A stretch of 15,213 nucleotides of DNA from JBFLVQ01 sp040758525 (GCA_040758525.1 JBFLVQ010000156.1:1-15213), one strand, 5' to 3'. Positions 6,415 through 14,275 are shown, counted from the stretch's first letter. The notes: a model not told the origin generated them from the sequence alone. Numbers and translations are program-made.

Positions 6415-8085
6415 TTACGGCAAGTTATTTGCCATCACCCGTAGCAGATCTGCGCGTGCTTTATTGAAATCGGTTGTTGCACGCAGTTCATTACCACGTG
6501 CGATTGAGAGTTCATTCTGTCTTTGCAAGACAAAGAAGTTGGTAGAAAGACCCACAGCAAACTTCTGCTCTTCGCCCTTCAACTGTGCTTTTGCTGCTTG
6601 TACTGCCGCCTTAGCCGCCTCAACACGTTGACGGGCGGCTTCTACTGCCTGCACAGCATTACGTACTTCAGCAATAATGCCCTGTACCATTTGACGTTTA
6701 CGTGCATCAAGCTGTTTATTCTCAACCAGTGTACGACTAATATTCGCTTTAGCCGTACGGTTACGTAATGGGAAACTAAAAGTGACGCCAAATTGATAGG
6801 TACGGGAATCAAACACATTACTTAACGCTTTGAAGTAGCCGCCATCACGAGGGTTTCTCATTGCTGGTGGCGGCTGACCGGGAGCAAAATTCTGGCTGCC
6901 TGCTAATCCCTGACCGCTAAAAGAGAAAGCCAAATCTATCTGGGGCTTCTCTTGATTTTTGAAGTACTCAAGATCGATCTTGTTCAATTCGCCTTGTAAC
7001 TCAAGTTGTTTAACTTCTGGACGCCGGTCAATGGCGATATTGATGGCGCTGGGCAGATCAATCGGCTCAGGTTTGAACTCAACCTGTTCAGTGGGACTAA
7101 TACGATAGTTCCAGTAATCGCTGTTGGGATCATCCAGAATCAGACTTTTAAGTGCGTTCTCGGCTTGGGTAATGGTCAACAAAGAGGCAATTGCTTGGTC
7201 TTTGCGCCGTTCTAATTCTGCTTCTGCAGAAATAACGTCAATTGGTGCGGCAGTACCTACCTTAACCTGTATTTGATTGTTATGCAATTGTACTGCTGCT
7301 AACTCTACCGACTCACGCTGAATCTCCTCATTACGCAGAGCGAAGATCAGGTCATAGTATGCTGCTTGCGCGCGTGCAATTAGATCGATCAACCGCTGAC
7401 GGAAAGTAAGATCAGAGAGATCTAATCTCCTCTTAAGCAAACGAATATTGCGTTCATCGTCATTAATACGGAAATTTTTCATGATCGGCTGGCGAAAGCT
7501 AAATGTGACACGTGGCGAATAAATAGGGTTAAAACCACCAACATCAAAATTATCTGAAGTGTCACGTCGGGCATTGTCGAAATCAGCACGTAGGCTACCG
7601 CCGGTGGAAAGTTGGCGGCCGACATTGAAATTATAGGTAAAGGATTTCTCTTGTATGGAACCGCTGGCACTGCGCGCTCGCGAGAAGGTAGGGGTAGTGG
7701 AGCGCCGATAGCCAAATTCCGCGCCGGTAAAAATATCATACACCCCCAATGCCGCTAGTAAGTTATATTCGGCAATCTTGATATTATCCTTCTCAACTTG
7801 TATATCCAAATTATGTTCTAGCGCCATGGTGACAGCTTCACGTAGCGAGAGGTTCAGAGTCTTGTTTGGATCGACGCCGGTACGCTCACGCGATAGCTCC
7901 ACTTTTGGTGGTGGCACACTTTCAGATGTTTGGTTATCCTGCGCAGCAGGCGTCTGAACAATCCCTGCATTAGCGCTATCTTCTTTTAGTACAGGTGATT
8001 GCGCCTGTACAAGAGGTATTCTAAAAGTATTACTGAGAAATAAGGCGAGTAAACAGAGAGTCAGTTTACTTTGCAGACAAGACAT
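6415..8085 (-). CDS. TolC-family outer-membrane efflux protein
   Basis: A 556-residue protein with a signal peptide (about 1-29, cleaved near VQAQS) and a short Pro/Ser-rich linker, then two outer-membrane-efflux repeats. The first (about 78-330) begins LNLSLREAVTMALEHN and includes the coiled-coil segment 215-310. The second (about 342-552) has DLPSAINIAIDRRPEV and the long Ala/Gln-rich helix VEAARQRVEAAKAAVQAAK (481-499). Family members form trimeric channels that span the outer membrane and periplasm and work with an inner-membrane pump. No adaptor or pump gene is adjacent on this side; the ADOP permease 0.8 kb upstream is a possible but unproven partner. AGGAGAG precedes ATG 8085 at good spacing. 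It is probably the first gene of an operon with the glycosyltransferase (16 bp gap) and the nucleotidyltransferase, and a strong dyad lies 51-73 bp upstream of its start. Confidence 0.92.
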   Translation of the reverse strand: MSCLQSKLTLCLLALFLSNTFRIPLVQAQSPVLKEDSANAGIVQTPAAQDNQTSESVPPPKVELSRERTGVDPNKTLNLSLREAVTMALEHNLDIQVEKDNIKIAEYNLLAALGVYDIFTGAEFGYRRSTTPTFSRARSASGSIQEKSFTYNFNVGRQLSTGGSLRADFDNARRDTSDNFDVGGFNPIYSPRVTFSFRQPIMKNFRINDDERNIRLLKRRLDLSDLTFRQRLIDLIARAQAAYYDLIFALRNEEIQRESVELAAVQLHNNQIQVKVGTAAPIDVISAEAELERRKDQAIASLLTITQAENALKSLILDDPNSDYWNYRISPTEQVEFKPEPIDLPSAINIAIDRRPEVKQLELQGELNKIDLEYFKNQEKPQIDLAFSFSGQGLAGSQNFAPGQPPPAMRNPRDGGYFKALSNVFDSRTYQFGVTFSFPLRNRTAKANISRTLVENKQLDARKRQMVQGIIAEVRNAVQAVEAARQRVEAAKAAVQAAKAQLKGEEQKFAVGLSTNFFVLQRQNELSIARGNELRATTDFNKARADLLRVMANNLP

Positions 8086-8135
8086 CTTTCACTCTCCTGA
8101 AAATTGATCTTAAAAGTTCAGCGTCTTAATGGGCA

Positions 8136-8158
8136 GTTAGTACCAAATTTGGACTAAC
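8136..8158. promoter_or_regulatory. Near-perfect dyad, candidate operator of the TolC operon
   Basis: The central palindrome CCAAATTTGG (8143-8152) is flanked by GTTAGT (8136-8141) and ACTAAC (8153-8158), so both arms match over 11 bases with a single extra A at 8142. It lies 51-73 bp before the TolC start. No T-tract follows on either strand, which argues for a protein-binding site rather than a terminator. A degenerate second copy begins at about 8162 (GTTACTGAATACCAATTTG). Confidence 0.5.
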
Positions 8159-8460
8159 CAGGTTACTGAATACCAATTTGCACTTTTTTCTGAACGTTAG
8201 CTAATACGCTTATCAACATCAGCCAGTTTCACTAAATTTACCTTGCTTGATAATATAACGCCCAACTGCCCTAACTTTACATCTATCGCTGGCATTTTAC
8301 TAATATTGTTAAATAACGGCAATGCACCTTTCTGTCTGTTTGCGCCAAAGCTGCCCTCACCTTCGGACAATAGTGGACTTGGCAAGACAAAACTATTATT
8401 CTCAGGATTATTACCATACTTACGGGTTGGCAAGAGAAACTTTTCGTTAAGAGTAAGCCT
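8159..8460. other. Rest of the divergent intergenic region between the TolC and queD genes
   Basis: No gene is supported here. Short open frames on both strands have no ribosome-binding site or protein-like composition. Visible items are a partial copy of the upstream dyad (8162-8185), an AT-rich stretch with TATAAC-like sequence at about 8250-8260 that could be part of a queD promoter, and two near-identical copies of TTGGCAAGASAAAC at about 8379-8393 and 8427-8440, the second just before queD. No recognisable preQ1 riboswitch is seen. Confidence 0.4.
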
Positions 8461-8838
8461 ATGTATGAAGTTATGATCGAAGCAGAATTTTCCTCTGCGC
8501 ATGCATTGCGCGGCTACCAAGGCAAGTGCGAGTATCTGCACGGCCATAATTGGAAGGTTGAAGTCTATGTACGCGGCACACGCCTTAATGAGATCGGTCT
8601 GCTGATCGACTTCAAAGAATTGAAGGCAGCAACCAAAAAGGTAATGGACTACTTGGATCATAAAATTCTCAACGAACTGCCACCCTTTGACGAACGCTAT
8701 AATCCTTCTTCGGAAAATATTGCCCGCTTTATCCTTGATGAGGTGGGTGGGCAGATTAATAACGAATATTGTCAAGTTTATAAGGTTCGTGCCTGGGAGA
8801 CTCCTACCTCTATGGCAAGCTATCAGTTACCTGAATAA
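8461..8838 (+). CDS. queD: 6-carboxy-5,6,7,8-tetrahydropterin synthase (QueD/PTPS family)
   Basis: A 125-residue enzyme that converts 7,8-dihydroneopterin triphosphate to 6-carboxytetrahydropterin, the second step from GTP towards preQ0 and queuosine; some relatives make 6-pyruvoyl-tetrahydropterin. The zinc ligands are H14 in SSAHAL and H27 and H29 in LHGHN. C23, four residues before H27, is the catalytic cysteine. D66-H67 (LDHKILN) and E113 (AWETPTSMA) complete the active site. Length and motifs are those of bacterial QueD. AAGAG stands 7 bases before the ATG. No queC, queE, folE or queF is in the window, so the gene is isolated from its pathway. It converges on the ADOP permease with 30 bp between stop codons and no clear terminator. 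Confidence 0.9.
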   Translation: MYEVMIEAEFSSAHALRGYQGKCEYLHGHNWKVEVYVRGTRLNEIGLLIDFKELKAATKKVMDYLDHKILNELPPFDERYNPSSENIARFILDEVGGQINNEYCQVYKVRAWETPTSMASYQLPE

Positions 8839-8868
8839 CTTAGCTTGCTGCTATCTTGTCTGGTGATT

Positions 8869-11277
8869 TTACTCATAGCGTAGCGCCACCATTGGATCAA
8901 CCTTCATCGCTCGACGTGCAGGAACATAGCTTGCCAACAGTGCCACACTTGCTAATAGTAATGAGAGCAAGATAAATGTTATTGGATCAGTAGCACTCAC
9001 CCCATAGAGCAAGCTTGCCATCAGACGAGTCAATGCCAGTGCCGCTGTTAACCCTATCCCCACACCAATAAGTGTTAAGAGCATTCCTTCTCCTAATACT
9101 AGTTTGAGTACATTGCTGGTCTGAGCACCCAACGCTAAGCGAATGCCGATCTCGTGTGTACGTTGTGTCACAGAATATGCCATCACACCATAGATACCAA
9201 CCATTGCCAATAGCAAGGCGATCGTAGCAAAACAACCTAGCAACAGCAGATTGAAGCGCCTCTCTGCCAACGATTGTGTGACTAGTTGATCAATAGTAGC
9301 TATGCTGGAAAAAGGCTGCTCTTTGTTGACAGCCCAGATTGCGTTCTTCACTGCTGGTAGCACTGTCAATGGGTCAACTGTTGTTTGCACAATATATGTC
9401 ATTGAACCAGTAGGCGCCTGAAGATGTGGTAGAAAGAGTTCGCAACGAAGTTCACTATCAAATCCATTATGTCGTACATCACCAACAACACCAATAATCT
9501 CACGCATTTTTGACCTGATCGTGATCTTTTTTCCTACAGGATCTTCATCCGGCCAGAAGCGACGCGCCATCGTCTGACTAATCAATACCACTGGTGTTGC
9601 GTCGGCATTGTCAAATTTGGTAAAGAAGCGACCTTGCTGCAGAGGAATACCCATAGCAGTAAAATAGTCTGGCGTTGCAATAGTTACATAGGTACCCGGT
9701 TCTTCTCCAGGCATTGGTGTTGGTCGTCCCGCAATAGTGAAAGAGGATTTGATTTCAATCTGATCATCATGAAAGGGCAAGGCTGAAACCGCGCCAGCCG
9801 CTTTGATACCAGGCAAAGCGGCAATCTGATCTAAAGTCTGTGCAAAGAAGGCTGCTCGCTGTTCTGGTACTCGATTCTGTCCCCACCAAGCATGCACCTC
9901 AAGTGTAAGACCTTTATTCACGGCAAAGCCTGGATCAACCTGCAAGAGCTGAGACAAACTACGTACTAGCAGACCTGCGCCAATGAGCAGTACTAGTGCA
10001 AGAGCAATCTCTGAGATAACTAGAACATGTCGTAGTCGGCGGCGCATCACACTACCAGTCGCTCTTTGTCCACTATCTTTAAGAGATTTTTGTACATCAA
10101 GATTGGAAAACTGAATAGCAGGAGCTAAACCAAAAATAAGAGCTGTCAGTACAGATACCGCTAGGGCAAAACCTAGCACCTGACCATCAACATTGATCTG
10201 TTCAAGCTTAGGAAGATTAGCTGGATTAAGTGCCTTGATTCCACTAACACTCCAACTGGCAAGTAGCACACCACCTATGCCACCTATCAATGCTAAAGAT
10301 AAGCTTTCCGTTAATAGCTGTCGGATTAGGCGATAACGACCAGCACCAAGAGCAACACGTATTGCCAATTCCTTCTGTCTCTCTGCCGCTCTAGCTAGCA
10401 ACAGATTGGCGACATTGGCACAGGCAATCAAGAGGACAAATCCTACCGCCCCCAAAAGCACCAGTAGCGATCGTCGAACCTGTCCCACTAATCGTTCTGG
10501 CAATGGTAAGACTGTTATACCGATATCTTGATTTGTCTTAGGATACTGTTGAGCAAGGCGAGCAGCAATAGCATTCATATTCTCCTGCGCTTGTGCAACT
10601 GTTACCTCTGGGTTCAGCCGTCCAATCACTTGAAGATAACCACTTCCACGTGCCCGTCGATCATCCTCATCGATAATACGTGGCGCCCAAAGTTGTTTTC
10701 CTGGTGGGAACTGGAACTCAGCAGGCATAATACCAACAACAGTATGAGGCTGACTATTAAGCAATAATTTTTTTCCAACCAGATTGGGATCAGATCCAAA
10801 ACGGCGTTGCCACAATCCATAACTAATCACTACCACGTATTCGTTGCCTGGTTGATAATCCTCGTCCAGGAAGGTGCGCCCATATAGGGCATTAACTGCT
10901 AAGATCCGAAAGAAACCTTTGGTTACCAACCAAGAGCGGAACGATTCTGGCTCACCTTCACCAGTTAAGCTATGGGTATAGTGCTCAGCCGATGCCATCT
11001 CTGAACAGATCTGATTCTGCTCTTGCCAATCAATAAAGTTGGCAGGAGAAACCTCGTCTCGCGGCACCCCCTCTTTAAGATTGTTCTGCCATAGAGTGAT
11101 TATCCGCTCAGCATCTGGATAAGACAAAGGGCGCAGCAGCACACCATTGACAATACTGAAAATGGCAGTGCTAGCACCAATGCCGAGTGTTAATGTAAGC
11201 ACTGCCACAATGGTAAAGCCTGGTCTCTTTATCAACATTCGTAAGCCGTAATTTAAGTCCTGCGAGAAACTGTTCAT
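8869..11277 (-). CDS. ADOP-type ABC transporter permease (MacB/FtsX-like, duplicated)
   Basis: An 802-residue inner-membrane protein of the 'acidobacterial duplicated orphan permease' form. Each half has a membrane anchor, a MacB-like periplasmic domain and an FtsX-like permease domain. The first half has helix 21-41, the periplasmic domain MacB_PCD about 55-250 and FtsX about 268-395 (RQKELAIRVALGAGRYRLIR at 300-319). The second half has helix about 416-438, a periplasmic domain about 450-660 and FtsX about 680-795 (THEIGIRLALGAQTSNVLK at 707-725, ending VPARRAMKVDPMVALRYE). By analogy to MacB it would couple cytoplasmic ATP hydrolysis to periplasmic transport or mechanotransmission. No ATPase gene is nearby, as the 'orphan' name implies. 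The ATG is preceded by GAGG and AAGGA. The N-terminal LNYGLRMLIKRPGFTIVAVLTLTLGIG stretch is typical of the family. Confidence 0.93.
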   Translation of the reverse strand: MNSFSQDLNYGLRMLIKRPGFTIVAVLTLTLGIGASTAIFSIVNGVLLRPLSYPDAERIITLWQNNLKEGVPRDEVSPANFIDWQEQNQICSEMASAEHYTHSLTGEGEPESFRSWLVTKGFFRILAVNALYGRTFLDEDYQPGNEYVVVISYGLWQRRFGSDPNLVGKKLLLNSQPHTVVGIMPAEFQFPPGKQLWAPRIIDEDDRRARGSGYLQVIGRLNPEVTVAQAQENMNAIAARLAQQYPKTNQDIGITVLPLPERLVGQVRRSLLVLLGAVGFVLLIACANVANLLLARAAERQKELAIRVALGAGRYRLIRQLLTESLSLALIGGIGGVLLASWSVSGIKALNPANLPKLEQINVDGQVLGFALAVSVLTALIFGLAPAIQFSNLDVQKSLKDSGQRATGSVMRRRLRHVLVISEIALALVLLIGAGLLVRSLSQLLQVDPGFAVNKGLTLEVHAWWGQNRVPEQRAAFFAQTLDQIAALPGIKAAGAVSALPFHDDQIEIKSSFTIAGRPTPMPGEEPGTYVTIATPDYFTAMGIPLQQGRFFTKFDNADATPVVLISQTMARRFWPDEDPVGKKITIRSKMREIIGVVGDVRHNGFDSELRCELFLPHLQAPTGSMTYIVQTTVDPLTVLPAVKNAIWAVNKEQPFSSIATIDQLVTQSLAERRFNLLLLGCFATIALLLAMVGIYGVMAYSVTQRTHEIGIRLALGAQTSNVLKLVLGEGMLLTLIGVGIGLTAALALTRLMASLLYGVSATDPITFILLSLLLASVALLASYVPARRAMKVDPMVALRYE

Positions 11278-11368
11278 AAGTCCTTATCCTCTGTCCTTAC
11301 TCTGTAGCCAATGGCATATTGAAAGGTAGCAGATCAGCAGTGTGATACTAGCAAAGAGTAAGGCCAAA

Positions 11369-11416
11369 TCTCTTAGATGCTATCGCCATAATCAAGCTGC
11401 GTGCCAATCTAAGAGA
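11369..11416. promoter_or_regulatory. 10 bp inverted repeat upstream of the ADOP permease
   Basis: TCTCTTAGAT (11369-11378) and ATCTAAGAGA (11407-11416) are perfect inverted copies with 28 bases between them, centres 38 bp apart, 92-139 bp upstream of the permease ATG. It could bind a dimeric regulator or fold as RNA. There is no T-tract on the minus strand, so a terminator of the DHH gene is unlikely. A smaller dyad, AGTTTT/AAAACT, is at 11436-11455. Confidence 0.4.
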
Positions 11417-11535
11417 CAGGCTAAATCTTTGAAAGAGTTTTCCTTAATTAAAACTATTGAATATCGGTGAGAGATACGATGTTCGCTTGTGGGACTTTCT
11501 TTTCCCAAATTTGCAGAGGTAATTAAGGGTTCTGA

Positions 11536-12720
11536 TCAATCATCCTCGCCGAGAGAACTATGATCAACATCCTCGACACCAATCTCCTCAAGGATACGAC
11601 GTTTGACCTGAGCGTCGTAGATCTTCCATTTCATCTTCATAAAATCATCATCATAAGAACCAGATAAGAATCCTATAGGGATCTCGAAACCACCTGCCTC
11701 ATACTTGCCACCACCATAGTAATTACCATGCCAATCCTTGCCAAAACAGCTTTTCAGGAAAATATCAGGATTGAGTGTCATCTTAGAGGTGCGCAAACTG
11801 CCTACGATCACTTCGCGTTCACCCTCTTTAGAGACAATGCCATAAACCACAGCAGTATGGATATTCTCCTCAGAGAGAAGGAAATCAGCCGCCTGAGGAA
11901 TAGCATCACGATCTTCATAACGTAGAAAGCCTACCCCAGCAATCGAGTAATTATGACGGATAATACGATTCTCAAGCGCCACTTTAATGATGTCGATAAC
12001 ACGGCGCGAGCGTTTCACACTAAGGATTTCGGAGAGCAGAGATTGGTCAGTGAAATTACTCAGATAGGCAGCAGAGAGGAAATCCTTCTCTTTGGCACGC
12101 ACTAGCCCGCCCGTCTCGCTACGTATGCCATGCATCAATGCAGTAGCAAGCCGCACATGTTGAGGAATAGATTTATCTATTAATAGTAGCTGATCTTTGA
12201 GATATTCAGCGTAGATAGTAGCAGTCGCGCCAACTTTGCGTAAGTCTGTAAAGGCTGCCTCAATAATACCCTGCCGTTCATGATGATCAACAATTATCAG
12301 TGGCTTAACCCCAGCCTCTCGTAGTCTTGCCGTCAGTGTTGTAGTGGTACCCTGATTATCAATAAAGACTGAATTATGATAGACGCTGAGATCCATACGT
12401 TCATCATAACGGATCAGGTCGATATCAAGCAGGCGCACCATTGCCAGGTTCTCTTGATGAGAGATAAAGCCATCATAAACAATATCGACATCAATGCCAA
12501 ATTCACTAGCAATCATCTGGTGAGCAATTGCTGAAGAGATTGCATCAGGATCGGGAAAATTCTGGATCGCAACGATATGTCGCTCGCCACGGTGGCTATC
12601 TAACAATGTCGCCAATTCTGCGCTTTTTGAGAGAGGCTCAATATCGGCAACATGAAAATCGGCCAATTTGTTGTTGGGGTCTTTACTAAGATCTGATCGC
12701 TTTCTAGATGCTTCTGTCAC
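11536..12720 (-). CDS. DHH/DHHA1-family phosphoesterase (NrnA/RecJ superfamily)
   Basis: A 394-residue cytoplasmic protein of the DHH superfamily, whose members hydrolyse short oligonucleotides, pAp or cyclic dinucleotides using Mn2+. The DHH domain covers about 45-235: motif I NFPDPDAISSA (54-64), motif II VFIDNQG with D121, motif III D145-H146-H147 in IIVDHHERQ, and motif IV region GIRSETGGL (198-206). DHHA1 is about 270-355 with GNYYGGGKYEAGGFEIPIG (332-350). Three positions differ from the NrnA pattern: the motif I His is Q53, the motif IV Asp is E202, and the DHHA1 His is K339. It may therefore be a distinct subfamily with a different substrate. The first 40 residues are polar and specific to this protein. 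The start is GTG, with an in-frame TGA ending 6 bases upstream; no later ATG precedes motif I. It is divergent from the CcdA-thioredoxin gene. Confidence 0.85.
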   Translation of the reverse strand: MTEASRKRSDLSKDPNNKLADFHVADIEPLSKSAELATLLDSHRGERHIVAIQNFPDPDAISSAIAHQMIASEFGIDVDIVYDGFISHQENLAMVRLLDIDLIRYDERMDLSVYHNSVFIDNQGTTTTLTARLREAGVKPLIIVDHHERQGIIEAAFTDLRKVGATATIYAEYLKDQLLLIDKSIPQHVRLATALMHGIRSETGGLVRAKEKDFLSAAYLSNFTDQSLLSEILSVKRSRRVIDIIKVALENRIIRHNYSIAGVGFLRYEDRDAIPQAADFLLSEENIHTAVVYGIVSKEGEREVIVGSLRTSKMTLNPDIFLKSCFGKDWHGNYYGGGKYEAGGFEIPIGFLSGSYDDDFMKMKWKIYDAQVKRRILEEIGVEDVDHSSLGEDD

Positions 12721-12767
12721 AGTTTGTCAGTCTAACCTCTAAAGCAGTGAGAATACTACCACTATTT

Positions 12768-12795
12768 AGGATACTACTTTTCCAGTTAAATTCAA
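12768..12795 (-). promoter_or_regulatory. Candidate sigma-70 promoter for the DHH gene
   Basis: On the minus strand TTGAAT (12790-12795) and TATCCT (12768-12773) are 16 bases apart, giving a leader of about 40 bases before the GTG. The -10 box matches 4 of 6 consensus bases. Confidence 0.35.
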
Positions 12796-12843
12796 CCGAG
12801 AAATAACAAGCCAGGATACCCCGGACAAATCGGTTAAATGCTT

Positions 12844-12873
12844 TTGAATAAAGATGGCGGGCAGATATATAAT
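12844..12873 (+). promoter_or_regulatory. Sigma-70 promoter for the CcdA-thioredoxin gene
   Basis: TTGAAT (12844-12849) and a consensus TATAAT (12868-12873) are 18 bases apart, followed by a run of nine T. The leader would be about 55 bases. GAGG stands 7 bases before the ATG at 12936. With the opposing candidate at 12768-12795 this makes a divergent promoter region. Confidence 0.6.
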
Positions 12874-12935
12874 TTTTTTTTACGGTTTGCGCGGCAACTG
12901 CGTATAACGACAACCTACGGAAAAGCGAGGATCTT

Positions 12936-14144
12936 ATGAACTCCGATATATCCTTCACGTTAGCACTAGTGGCGGGTTTGGCCTCCTTTCTTTCGCCTTG
13001 TGTGCTACCGCTTGTTCCTGTCTATGTGTCACTTATCTCTGGCGCATCGCTCAGTGAGTTAAAAAATGCTGATAAAGCTTCCCAACTGCGGCGTGTCGTC
13101 TTTACTAATTCCATTATGTTTGTGCTGGGATTCTCAATAGTTTTTACCAGCCTAGGGGTACTAGCAGGATTACTTGGTACCAAGCTTAGCTCTTCCCTGC
13201 CGATCATAACTAAGGTCGCAGGTATATTGGTAATTATCTTCGGCCTACATATGACTGGTCTTGTTAAGATCCCTTTTCTTTACCAAGACACACGTAGCCA
13301 ATCCTCAACCGGTAAAGGTCCGCTAGGATCATTGCTAATGGGACTGGCCTTTGCCGCTGGTTGGTCACCTTGTGTAGGACCAATCCTGGCAGGTATATTG
13401 GTATTGGCAGCTAACAAAGATACTGTGCTACAAGCGACTGGACTACTTAGTCTCTATTCAGTTGGATTGGCGATTCCATTCCTGCTCACGGCAGTGGCAA
13501 TCAATCCATTTCTCTCTTTCCTGAATAAGTTCAAACGCCATCTACATAAAGTTGAAGTAACTGCTGGTGTGCTACTGATTGGCATAGGACTACTGATTGT
13601 AAGTAATAACTTTACTCTGCTTAATCGCTTGATACCTGATTTTAGTAGTTACTTCAATCCCGAAGTAGGGATGAATCAGTCACATACCCCTTCTAACAAT
13701 CCTACTGAGACAAAGGGGCTACCAGTATTAATGACGGCACCTGAACTCTCCTTTACTGATCTTACTGGTAGTAATGTGTCTCTCTCTTCTTTCAAGGGCA
13801 AAATTGTTGTACTCGATTTCTGGGCTACTTGGTGTGTACCTTGTCGCGAAGAGGTACCGACTTTCAATGCGCTGAAGAGTAAATATAGCGAACGGGGTTT
13901 AGAGATTCTTGCTGTCGCTGTTGATAGCGATAATGAGGCGATCAAGAAGTTTATCAAAGACTACTCAATGCAGTATCCGGTAGCGATAGGTGAAAGCGCT
14001 CAGGGTGCGCAGTTTGATCCTTTCCCAGGTCTGCCTAAAACAATCATCATTGATCGCGCTGGACGGGTACGCGCCAAACATTTAGGACTGGCAAAACAGG
14101 AGCAGTTTGAGCGTGAAATTGAGGCATTGCTGGCTGAGCAATAG
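12936..14144 (+). CDS. CcdA/DsbD-like transmembrane domain fused to a TlpA-like thioredoxin domain
   Basis: A 402-residue membrane protein that probably moves reducing equivalents from cytoplasmic thioredoxin to the periplasm through its own thioredoxin domain, for cytochrome c maturation or disulfide repair. The CcdA part (about 5-225) has six or more hydrophobic helices and the paired cysteines C22 (FLSPCVLPLVPVY) and C146 (GWSPCVGPILAG). A linker (about 232-262, NQSHTPSNNPTETK) leads to a TlpA/ResA-like domain (about 265-400) with FWATWC300-VPC303-REEVP and the cis-proline region GLP367-KT. All redox cysteines are present. The two domains are usually separate proteins, although DsbD- and DipZ-like fusions are known. 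GAGG lies 7 bases before the ATG and a sigma-70-like promoter lies upstream. No cytochrome c synthesis genes adjoin it. Confidence 0.93.
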   Translation: MNSDISFTLALVAGLASFLSPCVLPLVPVYVSLISGASLSELKNADKASQLRRVVFTNSIMFVLGFSIVFTSLGVLAGLLGTKLSSSLPIITKVAGILVIIFGLHMTGLVKIPFLYQDTRSQSSTGKGPLGSLLMGLAFAAGWSPCVGPILAGILVLAANKDTVLQATGLLSLYSVGLAIPFLLTAVAINPFLSFLNKFKRHLHKVEVTAGVLLIGIGLLIVSNNFTLLNRLIPDFSSYFNPEVGMNQSHTPSNNPTETKGLPVLMTAPELSFTDLTGSNVSLSSFKGKIVVLDFWATWCVPCREEVPTFNALKSKYSERGLEILAVAVDSDNEAIKKFIKDYSMQYPVAIGESAQGAQFDPFPGLPKTIIIDRAGRVRAKHLGLAKQEQFEREIEALLAEQ

Positions 14145-14191
14145 AGAAAAGAATAAATGCAAAATTGCCTCTTAATAACAGTTTTTTCAGC

Positions 14192-14220
14192 TTGTATTAG
14201 AATGCAAACCTAAATATATT
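14192..14220 (+). promoter_or_regulatory. Sigma-70 promoter for the ferredoxin gene
   Basis: TTGTAT (14192-14197) and TATATT (14215-14220) are 17 bases apart and give a leader of about 49 bases. A short dyad, GTTAG/CTAAC (14237-14241 and 14248-14252), lies just past the predicted start of transcription and might be an operator. The promoter suggests the ferredoxin is transcribed separately from the CcdA-thioredoxin gene. Confidence 0.5.
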
Positions 14221-14275
14221 ATGCCAACATGCTGAAGTTAGATATGGCTAACGTTGTAGAAAGGAGAGCAGATTA

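Noticed and set aside
6523..7739. Several open frames of 69-86 codons on both strands inside the TolC gene
   Set aside because: All are in other frames of a well-supported protein, with no family resemblance and no ribosome-binding site.
8159..8460. preQ1 riboswitch before queD
   Set aside because: I looked for the A-rich tail and conserved stem of the known preQ1 classes and did not find them. QueD leaders often lack one.
8197..8775. 192-codon minus-strand open frame covering the queD region
   Set aside because: It runs antisense through queD, whose zinc and catalytic motifs are complete on the plus strand. The frame has no ribosome-binding site and reads into non-coding DNA.
12704..12958. 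84-codon minus-strand frame in the divergent promoter region
   Set aside because: It overlaps the DHH start and the CcdA start, has no protein-like motif, and covers two good promoter matches.
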